From contig NZ_BMTU01000002.1 of NCBI RefSeq assembly GCF_014649835.1, positions 434,001-498,000 on the forward strand: a stretch of 64,000 nucleotides of DNA, read 5' to 3'. A program made the position numbers and the translations under genes. The DNA is from Streptomyces pilosus. GTDB taxonomy: Bacteria > Actinomycetota > Actinomycetes > Streptomycetales > Streptomycetaceae. The notes beneath the pieces were generated by a model that did no database searches, had not been told where the DNA came from, and was given only the letters and a program-made list of their open reading frames with translations. This document shows positions 23,629 through 30,544 of the stretch, in pieces (positions within the stretch are counted from its first letter, which is position 1; the number at the start of each line of letters is the position of its first letter).

Positions 23629-26016
23629 TTGAGCAGCACGCCGGAGCGGATCGCCGACCCCTGGGGTCCACGCACCCCTTACGCGCCCGGCACCCCGTGG
23701 CCCGTCCGCACCGACACGCACCTGGCGAACGGGGTGGGGGAGGAGGACGTGCAGCGATGGGTGCGCTCCGCCTCGATCCTGCATTCCAACGGCGACGCGC
23801 TGGACATCGCGGTGCGCGACGGCCGCATCGTGGGCGTCCGCGGGCGCGCGAACGACCGTGTCAACCGCGGCCGCCTCGGCCCGAAGGACCTCTTCGGGTG
23901 GCAGGCCAACCACTCGCCCGACCGCCTCACCCGGCCCCTCGTCCGGGAGAACGGGCAGCTGGTGGAGTCCGACTGGCACACCGCCATGGACCGCGTCGTC
24001 TCCCGGACCAGAAGCCTGCTGGACGAACGCGGCCCCGGTGCCGTCGGCTTCTACACCTCCGGCCAGCTCTTCCTCGAGGAGTACTACACCCTCGCCGTCC
24101 TCGCCCACGCCGGCATCCGCACCAACCACCTCGACGGCAACACCCGGCTGTGCACGGCGACGGCCGCGGAGGCCCTCAAGGAGACCTTCGGCTCCGACGG
24201 CCAGCCCGGCTCCTACGAGGACGTCGACCACGCCGACGCCATCGCCCTGTTCGGACACAACGCGGCGGAGACCCAGACGGTGCTGTGGATGCGGATCCTG
24301 GACCGCCTGGAGGGCTCCGACCCGCCCCGGCTGCTCTGCGTCGACCCCCGGTACACGCCCGTGGCCCAGCGCGCCGACGTGCACCTGGCGCCCCGCCCCG
24401 GCACCAACGTCGCCCTGCTCAACGCCCTGCTGCACGAGATCATCCGCACCGGCCGCATCGACCGCGCCTTCATCGACGCGCACACCGTCGGCTTCGACGA
24501 GCTCGCCTCCCGCGTCGAGCCGTGCACCCCCCGATGGGCCGCCGGGATCTGCGACGTCCCCGCCGCGCAGATCGAACGGGCGGCGGAGCTGCTCGGCGGC
24601 GCGCGGCGGCTGCTGTCCACTGTCCTGCAGGGCGTCTACCAGTCCCACCAGGCCTCCGCCGCCGCCGTCCAGGTCAACAACCTCCACCTGATCCGGGGCA
24701 TGCTGGGCCGCCCCGGCTGCGGGCTGCTCCAGATGAACGGCCAGCCCACCGCCCAGAACACCCGCGAATGCGGTGCCGACGGCGACCTGCCGGGCTTCCG
24801 CAACTGGCAGAACGACCGGCACGTGGCGGAGCTCGCCGAGATCTGGAACGTGGAGCCGGACGCCATCCCGCACCACGGCCCGCCCACCCACGCGATGCAG
24901 ATGTTCCGCTATGCCGAGCAGGGCTCGCTCGGCATGCTGTGGATCAGCGGCACCAACCCGGCCGTCTCCCTGCCCGAGCTGGCCAGAATCCGCTCGATCC
25001 TCGCCCAGGAGCGGCTGTTCACGGTGGTGCAGGACCTGTTCCTGACCGAGACCGCCCAGCTCGCCGACGTCGTCCTGCCGGCCGCGACCTGGGGCGAGAA
25101 GACCGGCACCTTCACCAACACCGACCGCACCGTGCACCTGTCGGAGAAGGCCGTCGAACCGCCCGGCGAGGCCCGGCCCGACCTCGACATCTTCCTCGAC
25201 TTCGCCGCCCGCATGGACTTCCGTGACAAGGACGGCGGCCCGCTGATCGGCTGGCGCGACGCCGAGGGCGCGTTCGCCGCCTGGCAGCGGTGCAGCGCCG
25301 GACGCCCCTGCGACTACACCGGCCTGAGCTACGACAGGCTGCGTCACGGCAGCGGCATCCAGTGGCCCTGTACCGAGGACGCCCCCGACGGCACGGCCCG
25401 CCTCTACACCGACGGCTTCACCCACGCCCACCCCGACCGGTGCGAGAGCTACGGCAAGGACATGGTGACCGGCGCGACCGTCACCCCGGTCGAATACCGC
25501 TCCCTCAACCCGGACGGGAAGGCCGTGATCAAGGCCGCCGCATACCTGCCGCCCCACGAGGACAGCTCACCCGAGTACCCCCTCCAGCTGATCACCGGCC
25601 GCACCGTGTACCACTTCCACACCCGCACCAAGACCGGCCGTGCGCCCGAGCTCGATGCCGCCGCCCCCGACGTGTGGGCGGAGATCTCACCGGCCGAGGC
25701 CGCCGCGCAGGGACTCGCCGCCGGTGACCTGGTCCAGGTCACCACCCCGCGCGGGGCGATCCGGGCCCGACTGCGTACCACCGCGATCCGCGACGGCGTG
25801 GTGTTCGTGCCGTTCCACTACGGCTACTGGGACACACCGCGGGGCCACCGGCCGCCCGACGACCGCCCCGGCCGCGCCGCCAACGAGACGACCGTCACCG
25901 ACTGGGACCCCCTCTCCAAACAACCCCTGTTCAAGACCTCCGCGGCCCGCATGACGCTGGTCTCCCGCCGCGGCACGGCGACGGACGGCACCGATCGCAC
26001 GGGGAGCACGGCATGA
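23629..26016 (+). CDS. molybdopterin-dependent oxidoreductase lacking N-terminal Fe-S cysteines
   Basis: 795 residues of the Nas/FdhF-type molybdenum bis-MGD family. Visible elements are NTRLCTATAAEALKETFG with the likely Mo-ligand Cys175, DADAIALFGHNAAETQ-like MGD contacts, VDPRYTPVA, GCGLLQMNGQPTAQNTRECG, the LGMLWISGTNPAVSLP and DVVLPAATWGEKTGTFTNTD blocks, and a C-terminal aspartate-decarboxylase-like fold (LITGRTVYHFHTRTKTGRAP). The position where relatives carry C-x2-C-x3-C reads WVRSASILHSNGDALDI, and no Cys occurs before residue 175, so the usual [4Fe-4S] cluster should be absent. The TTG at 23629 follows GGGAGG; a GTG at 23575 is the alternative. The substrate is unknown; it is coupled to the next gene by ATGA. 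Confidence 0.85.
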   Translation: MSSTPERIADPWGPRTPYAPGTPWPVRTDTHLANGVGEEDVQRWVRSASILHSNGDALDIAVRDGRIVGVRGRANDRVNRGRLGPKDLFGWQANHSPDRLTRPLVRENGQLVESDWHTAMDRVVSRTRSLLDERGPGAVGFYTSGQLFLEEYYTLAVLAHAGIRTNHLDGNTRLCTATAAEALKETFGSDGQPGSYEDVDHADAIALFGHNAAETQTVLWMRILDRLEGSDPPRLLCVDPRYTPVAQRADVHLAPRPGTNVALLNALLHEIIRTGRIDRAFIDAHTVGFDELASRVEPCTPRWAAGICDVPAAQIERAAELLGGARRLLSTVLQGVYQSHQASAAAVQVNNLHLIRGMLGRPGCGLLQMNGQPTAQNTRECGADGDLPGFRNWQNDRHVAELAEIWNVEPDAIPHHGPPTHAMQMFRYAEQGSLGMLWISGTNPAVSLPELARIRSILAQERLFTVVQDLFLTETAQLADVVLPAATWGEKTGTFTNTDRTVHLSEKAVEPPGEARPDLDIFLDFAARMDFRDKDGGPLIGWRDAEGAFAAWQRCSAGRPCDYTGLSYDRLRHGSGIQWPCTEDAPDGTARLYTDGFTHAHPDRCESYGKDMVTGATVTPVEYRSLNPDGKAVIKAAAYLPPHEDSSPEYPLQLITGRTVYHFHTRTKTGRAPELDAAAPDVWAEISPAEAAAQGLAAGDLVQVTTPRGAIRARLRTTAIRDGVVFVPFHYGYWDTPRGHRPPDDRPGRAANETTVTDWDPLSKQPLFKTSAARMTLVSRRGTATDGTDRTGSTA

Positions 26017-26492
26017 GCGGCATCGACACCGTCCTGCGCACCCTGCACGACGACGAGCGCGACCTGGAGCAGGATCTGCTGGCCGCCGCGGAGCGCCACC
26101 GCGCCGAGCACGAGTTCCACCACGTCGCGACCGATGTCGCCCGCTGGTCCAGGGAACACGCCACCCGGCTCGCCGCCCTCGGCCGCGACCTGTCCGGACC
26201 CCGTGAGCACCCCTCTCCCGGCGCGCTCGCCGCCCTGCGGGAGAAGGCCTCGCAGGCCCTCGGGCGCCGCCCGGAGACCGGCCTGCTCCTCCTGCACGAT
26301 CTGCGGGACCTGCACCTGGCCGCGGTCCGCAACTCCCTGCACTGGGAGATGCTCGCCCAGGCGGCGCAGGCCACCCGGGAGCGGAACCTGCTGGAGCTGG
26401 TCTCCGCCTGCCACCCGCAGACCCTGCGCCAGATGCGCTGGACCAACACGATGATCAAGGTGCTCTCGCCGCAGCTCCTCGTGAGCGCGTGA
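26013..26492 (+). CDS. all-helical partner protein of the molybdoenzyme, unknown function
   Basis: 159 residues overlapping the molybdoenzyme stop by four bases, so co-translated with it. The sequence is almost wholly helical and His/Glu-rich: DTVLRTLHDDERDLEQDLLA, AERHRAEHEFHHVATDVARW, LLLLHDLRDLHLAAVRNSLH, WEMLAQAAQATRERNLLELV. The heptad-like spacing with His and Glu suggests a four-helix bundle of ferritin/hemerythrin type that might bind metal or haem. I cannot name a family. Given the missing Fe-S cluster next door, it could be an electron-transfer or chaperone subunit. Confidence 0.65.
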   Translation: MSGIDTVLRTLHDDERDLEQDLLAAAERHRAEHEFHHVATDVARWSREHATRLAALGRDLSGPREHPSPGALAALREKASQALGRRPETGLLLLHDLRDLHLAAVRNSLHWEMLAQAAQATRERNLLELVSACHPQTLRQMRWTNTMIKVLSPQLLVSA

Positions 26493-26638
26493 ACGGGTGA
26501 GCAAGCGGCGGCGTCCGGTTCCGCGCTGACGTCTGCGCGAGCGCTCGTGCCCCGCTATCGTCGGTTTCGTCCCCACGGGGCGTCCGCCGCCGGCGCGGCA
26601 GCGGACGGCCCATCCGCTGTCCCGGGAGGCAGGCACCC

Positions 26639-28324
26639 ATGGACGACTACTACGACCTCGGATCCTACGGCCGCCCCGTGACGACGTCCTCCGCCGCAGC
26701 CCAACTCTGGTTCGACCGCGGGCTGATGTGGACCTACGCCTTCAACCACGAGGAGGCGGTCGCCTGTTTCGAGAAGGCCGCCGAAGCCGACCCGGACTGC
26801 GCCATGGCCCACTGGGGCATCGCCTACGCCCTCGGACCCAACTACAACAAGCCCTGGGAGGCGTTCGACGGCGAGGAACTCACCCGCACCGTCGAACGCA
26901 CGCACCGGGCGGTGGAGCGTGCCCACGAGAGGTCCGCGCGCGCCACCCCGGTCGAACGGGCACTCGTCGAAGCCCTGCGGGCCCGCTACCCCCAGGCGCG
27001 GGCCACCGGGGACTGCTCGGTGTGGAACGAGCCGTACGCGGACCGGATGCTCGCCGTGTACGAGAGCGCCCCGGGCGACCTCGACGTGGCCGTCCTCTGC
27101 GCCGACGCCCTGATGAACCTCACTCCCTGGCAGCTGTGGGACCTCAGGACCGGGCGCCCCGCCGACGGCGCCCGCACCCTGGAGGCCAAGGCGGTCCTCG
27201 ACGGCGCGCTCTCCACCGACGCCGGCTCCCGGCACCCGGGGGTCCTGCACCTGTACGTCCACCTGATGGAGATGTCACCGACCCCGGAGGCGGCTCTGAC
27301 CGTCGCCGACCGGCTGCGCGGAGCCGTACCCGACGCGGGGCACCTGCACCACATGCCCTCGCACCTGGAAGTGCTGTGCGGCGACTACCGCAGGGTCGTC
27401 TCGGACAACACCCGCGCCATCGCGGCCGACGAGAAGTACCTCCGGCGGGCCGGCGCCATGAACTTCTACACGCTCTACCGCGCCCACAACCACCACTTCA
27501 GGATCTACGGCGCCATGTTCGCCGGTCAGTCGCGAGTGGCCCTGGACGCCGCGGCCGGGCTCGAGGAGGCCGTTCCGGAGAAGCTGCTCCGGGTGCAGAG
27601 CCCGCCCATGGCCGACTGGCTCGAGGGGTTCCTGGCGATGCGCTTCCACGTCCTGATCCGCTTCGGCCGCTGGGAGGACATCCTGGCGCTGCCGTTCCCC
27701 GAGGACGGGGACCTGTACTGCGTGACCACCGCCATGCTGCACTACGCCCGGGGTGTGGCCCTCTCGGCGACCGGCGCCACCGAGCAGGCCGAGGCGGAAC
27801 GCGAGCACTTCCGCGCCGCCGTCGGCCGGGTCCCCGGCACCCGGATGCTCTTCAACAACACCTGCCACGACATCCTGGCCATCGCGTCGGCGATGCTGGA
27901 CGGCGAACTCGCTTACCGCAAGGGCGAGTACGACACCGCCTTCGCCGCGCTGGAGCGGTCCGTGGAACTCGACGACAACCTGCCCTACGACGAGCCCTGG
28001 GGCTGGATGCAGCCCACCCGGCACGCCTACGGGGCGTTGCTGCTGGAGCAGGGCCGCGTCGCCGAGGCCGAGGCCGTCTACCGGGCGGACCTGGGGCTGG
28101 ACGCCACTCTGCCGCGGCCGCTGCAACACCCGAACAACGTCTGGGCGCTGCACGGCTTCCACGAGTGCCTGCTGCGCACGGGCAAGGACGGCGAGGCCCG
28201 GATCATCGCCCGGCAGCTCACGCAGGCGGCCGCACTGGCGGACGTCCCGATCGAGGCGTCCTGCTTCTGCCGGACGCGGACCCGGGGGCCGGCGGCCCAC
28301 GGGGAGGACCACCCCTGCCACTGA
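26639..28324 (+). CDS. TPR-type repeat protein
   Basis: 561 residues of a family annotated as tetratricopeptide repeat protein. It starts MDDYYDLGSYGRPVTTSSAA, then WFDRGLMWTYAFNHEEAVAC and FEKAAEADPDCAMAHWGIAY (TPR), LHLYVHLMEMSPTPEAALTV, HLHHMPSHLEVLCGDYRRVV and a C-terminal TPR pair (AYRKGEYDTAFAALERSVEL; LLEQGRVAEAEAVYRADLGL). There is no signal peptide. The C-terminus has a Cys/His-containing tail (SCFCRTRTRG; HPCH). The HLYVH and HHMPSH motifs are strongly conserved in relatives as I remember them and could bind metal, but no activity is established. The ATG follows GGGAGG. Confidence 0.8.
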   Translation: MDDYYDLGSYGRPVTTSSAAAQLWFDRGLMWTYAFNHEEAVACFEKAAEADPDCAMAHWGIAYALGPNYNKPWEAFDGEELTRTVERTHRAVERAHERSARATPVERALVEALRARYPQARATGDCSVWNEPYADRMLAVYESAPGDLDVAVLCADALMNLTPWQLWDLRTGRPADGARTLEAKAVLDGALSTDAGSRHPGVLHLYVHLMEMSPTPEAALTVADRLRGAVPDAGHLHHMPSHLEVLCGDYRRVVSDNTRAIAADEKYLRRAGAMNFYTLYRAHNHHFRIYGAMFAGQSRVALDAAAGLEEAVPEKLLRVQSPPMADWLEGFLAMRFHVLIRFGRWEDILALPFPEDGDLYCVTTAMLHYARGVALSATGATEQAEAEREHFRAAVGRVPGTRMLFNNTCHDILAIASAMLDGELAYRKGEYDTAFAALERSVELDDNLPYDEPWGWMQPTRHAYGALLLEQGRVAEAEAVYRADLGLDATLPRPLQHPNNVWALHGFHECLLRTGKDGEARIIARQLTQAAALADVPIEASCFCRTRTRGPAAHGEDHPCH

Positions 28325-28329
28325 GCGGC

Positions 28330-28354
28330 CCGGCCGGCCACGAGGGCCGGCCGG
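28330..28354. terminator. bidirectional terminator hairpin
   Basis: Perfect 10-bp stem (CCGGCCGGCC, 28330-28339, with 28345-28354) and a 5-nt loop, six bases after the TPR gene stop and before the convergent small Cys-rich gene. Confidence 0.75.
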
Positions 28355-28416
28355 ACCGAGGCACTCCGTCCCGGGCGGTCAGCCGGTCCGGGTCGCACCG
28401 GTACGTCGCGGGCCCT

Positions 28417-28599
28417 TCAGCGGGACGCCACGACGGCCTGGAACGACTGCATGCAGGAGAAGCAGTGCCGGTCCGTCGTGTCACGCCGGGGCGACTCCTC
28501 CTCCTTGTCCACTCCGCACAGGGTCGATGTCTTGTCCGGGGTGAGGACATGCCACACCGGCTCCCCCGAAGTGTCTGCACCGCACCACATCTCGTGCAT
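28417..28599 (-). CDS. small Cys-rich (zinc-ribbon-like) protein
   Basis: 60 residues: MHEMWCGADTSGEPVWHVLT, TSTLCGV, a charged linker, and DRHCFSCMQSFQAVVA. Cysteines at 6, 28, 46 and 49 (the last two as C-x2-C) with nearby His suggest a zinc site. Such short proteins are common in Streptomyces and uncharacterised. The ATG at 28599 is selected by GGAGGGAG ten bases upstream; a longer in-frame start exists without family-like sequence. Confidence 0.7.
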   Translation of the reverse strand: MHEMWCGADTSGEPVWHVLTPDKTSTLCGVDKEEESPRRDTTDRHCFSCMQSFQAVVASR

Positions 28600-28738
28600 T
28601 CCCAGCTCCCTCCGGGTAGGCATGGAGGCCGCTGCCCATACGAGCACGGGACGCCCGCGCACCGCTCGTCCGGCGGGCCAGTCGGGTGACATGCGGGGCC
28701 GGGATGCATACCGGAGGCCGCCGCCGGATGCTGGAAGG

Positions 28739-28951
28739 ATGAAGAAGGCGCCGATCGTGGTGCACCCGCCGCTCGGTTCGGGCGGACGCCGGGTGACGGT
28801 ACGCGGTGAGATCGTCGGCCTGGCGGGCTCCGACCGCGACGTGGTGGAGTTCCTGAGGCGCGCGGGACTGCCGGACGGCGAACGGCTGCTGGACGATCCC
28901 GCCTGGGTCAGGTGGGCGGGCGGCCGGGCCCACGTCTACGACGCGGCCTGA
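28739..28951 (+). CDS. small conserved protein of unknown function
   Basis: 70 residues: MKKAPIVVHPPLGSGGRRVT, VRGEIVGLAGSDRDVVEFLR, ERLLDDPAWVRWAGGRAHVY. It looks like a compact beta-alpha protein. The ATG follows GGAAGGA closely. The divergent neighbour is the small Cys-rich protein. I recognise the sequence type from Streptomyces but know no function. Confidence 0.6.
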   Translation: MKKAPIVVHPPLGSGGRRVTVRGEIVGLAGSDRDVVEFLRRAGLPDGERLLDDPAWVRWAGGRAHVYDAA

Positions 28952-29035
28952 CGAGACGCACGCGCGTCACCACCGGCATTCCCGCGCGCACCCTGGTGTT
29001 CCCCCGCGCGGCGGTCGCCCGCGCCTGCACGCACG

Positions 29036-29071
29036 GCGGTCACCGTCGGCGCCGACTCCGACGGTGACCGC
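29036..29071 (+). terminator. terminator hairpin
   Basis: Perfect 14-bp stem (GCGGTCACCGTCGG, 29036-29049, with 29058-29071) and an 8-nt loop, about 85 bp after the stop of the 28739 gene. Confidence 0.7.
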
Positions 29072-29122
29072 ACCCGTCCGGGTACCCCCGCTTCTCCCCG
29101 CCACGCCCTGACGCGGCCGCCG

Positions 29123-29257
29123 CCCGCGCACGGACGGCCCGCGCACGGACGGCCCGCGCACCGACGGTCCTCACACGTGTGGTCCTCGCACGTGTGGTCC
29201 TCGCACGTGTGGTCCTCGCACGTGTGGTCCTCGCGCGTGCGGCCTCCGCACGGACGG
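29123..29257. repeat. 15-bp minisatellite, nine tandem units
   Basis: Nine contiguous 15-bp units. The first three are CCCGCGCACGGACGG-like (29123-29167), the next four TCCTCRCACGTGTGG (29168-29227), then TCCTCGCGCGTGCGG and CCTCCGCACGGACGG (to 29257). Three of the central units are identical. Each central unit contains the palindrome CACGTG. It ends about 170 bp upstream of the lipase start codon. Confidence 0.9.
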
Positions 29258-29429
29258 TACGGCGCACGAGACCGGTGAGATTGCCGGTCCGCACCGGCCG
29301 CCTCCTCTCCGACAGTGGCACCGCCAGTCCATCGGCGCCGCCCCCGGCCGGGGCACGGTCCCCAGCCACGCCACAGTCCCGCACCCCGGCCGGCCGGGCG
29401 GTTCGCCGCGACAGAGAGGACCACTCGTC

Positions 29430-30332
29430 GTGCAGCAGCACCCCCACACCCGCAGGCGCACGTCCGGCCGCTTCGCCGGACTGACCGCGGCCCTCGCCGC
29501 CGTCGTCGCTCTGAGCACCCTCGGCGGCCCCGGCGCCCACGCGGCGGACAACCCCTACGAGCGCGGCCCGGCTCCGACCGAATCGAGCATCGAGGCGCTG
29601 CGCGGCCCCTACGCCGTGTCGGACGTCTCGGTCTCCTCGCTCTCCGTCTCCGGCTTCGGCGGGGGCACGATCTACTACCCGACCAGCACCGCCGACGGCA
29701 CCTTCGGCGCGATCGCCGTCTCGCCCGGCTTCACCGCCTACCAGTCCTCCATCTCCTGGCTGGGCCCGCGCCTGGCCTCCCAGGGGTTCGTGGTCTTCAC
29801 CATCGACACCAACACCACTCTCGACCAGCCCGCCTCCCGCGGCGACCAGCTGCTCGCCGCGCTGGACTACCTCACCCAGCGCAGCTCGGTGCGCGGCCGG
29901 ATCGACAGCAGCCGCCTCGGCGTCATGGGCCACTCGATGGGCGGCGGCGGCAGCCTCGAAGCCGCCAAGGACCGGCCCTCGCTCCAGGCCGCCATCCCGC
30001 TGACGCCCTGGAACCTCGACAAGACCTGGCCCGAGGTGCGCACCCCCACCCTGATCTTCGGCGCCGACGGCGACACGGTCGCCCCGGTCTCCTCCCACGC
30101 CGAACCCCTCTACACCGGCCTGCCGTCCTCGCTGGACCGGGCCTACCTCGAACTGAACGGCGCCACCCACTTCACGCCCAACTCGTCGAACACGACGATC
30201 GCGAAGTACAGCATTTCCTGGCTGAAGCGGTTCATCGACAACGACACCCGCTACGAGCAGTTCCTGTGCCCGCTGCCGCGGCCCAGCCTGACGGTCGAGG
30301 AGTCCCGGGGCAACTGCCCGCACACCTCCTGA
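29430..30332 (+). CDS. secreted lipase/cutinase of the PET-hydrolase family
   Basis: 300 residues, closely resembling Streptomyces exfoliatus lipase and Thermobifida cutinases as I remember them. A signal peptide (Arg-rich start, [19 protein letters not shown], cleavage near AHA-AD) precedes [10 protein letters not shown]. The alpha/beta hydrolase has nucleophile Ser169 in GHSMGGGG, Asp215 in GADGDTVAP and His247 in GATHFTP, the conserved Trp194 (PLTPW), and a C-terminal disulfide Cys280-Cys296. The oxyanion position that is Tyr in LCC and PETase is Phe101 ([10 protein letters not shown]). It should hydrolyse extracellular esters, possibly suberin/cutin-like polyesters. GTG start. A strong terminator follows. 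Confidence 0.92.
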   Translation: MQQHPHTRRRTSGRFAGLTAALAAVVALSTLGGPGAHAADNPYERGPAPTESSIEALRGPYAVSDVSVSSLSVSGFGGGTIYYPTSTADGTFGAIAVSPGFTAYQSSISWLGPRLASQGFVVFTIDTNTTLDQPASRGDQLLAALDYLTQRSSVRGRIDSSRLGVMGHSMGGGGSLEAAKDRPSLQAAIPLTPWNLDKTWPEVRTPTLIFGADGDTVAPVSSHAEPLYTGLPSSLDRAYLELNGATHFTPNSSNTTIAKYSISWLKRFIDNDTRYEQFLCPLPRPSLTVEESRGNCPHTS

Positions 30333-30346
30333 GGTTCCGGACACCC

Positions 30347-30380
30347 GGTGGCGGCCCGCGCGACGGCGCGGGCCGCCACC
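30347..30380 (+). terminator. terminator hairpin after the lipase gene
   Basis: Perfect 15-bp stem (30347-30361 with 30366-30380) and a GACG tetraloop, 15 bases after the lipase stop codon. Confidence 0.85.
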
Positions 30381-30516
30381 TGCGTTGTGCCGGTGCACCG
30401 CCGGGCGGCGGACAGCTTGGGCCGCGGCACACTCCGCCCGCCGCCGTACCGGGGAAGACCCGCTGGTGAAGCGGCAGTTGACCGTTCACCCAGAGGTGGA
30501 CGGATTCCTTCCGTAC

Positions 30517-30538
30517 GACCTTACGCGTGAGTAAGGTC
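30517..30538. promoter_or_regulatory. palindrome GACCTTAC-n6-GTAAGGTC at the regulator start
   Basis: Eight-base perfect arms (30517-30524 and 30531-30538) with a 6-bp spacer, directly upstream of the ATG at 30545 and overlapping the possible GTG at 30527. A TTGACC at 30478-30483 could be a -35. It is a good candidate operator, perhaps autoregulatory. Confidence 0.55.
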
Positions 30539-30544
30539 CGGGGA

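Larger units (their letters stand above)
28952..29429. other. 478-bp intergenic region upstream of the secreted lipase
   Basis: Holds a 14-bp perfect-stem hairpin (29036-29071) downstream of the small gene and a nine-unit 15-bp minisatellite (29123-29257). The remainder up to the lipase start at 29430 should carry its promoter, though no clear -35/-10 pair was found. Because 15 bp is a multiple of three, every frame through the repeats is open and yields pentapeptide repeats; these look incidental. Confidence 0.6.

Noticed and set aside
29123..29257. 15-bp tandem repeats as a CRISPR array or a pentapeptide-repeat gene
   Set aside because: The units are contiguous without spacers, so this is not CRISPR. 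Open pentapeptide frames exist on both strands only because 15 is divisible by three, and no start site or family match supports a gene.
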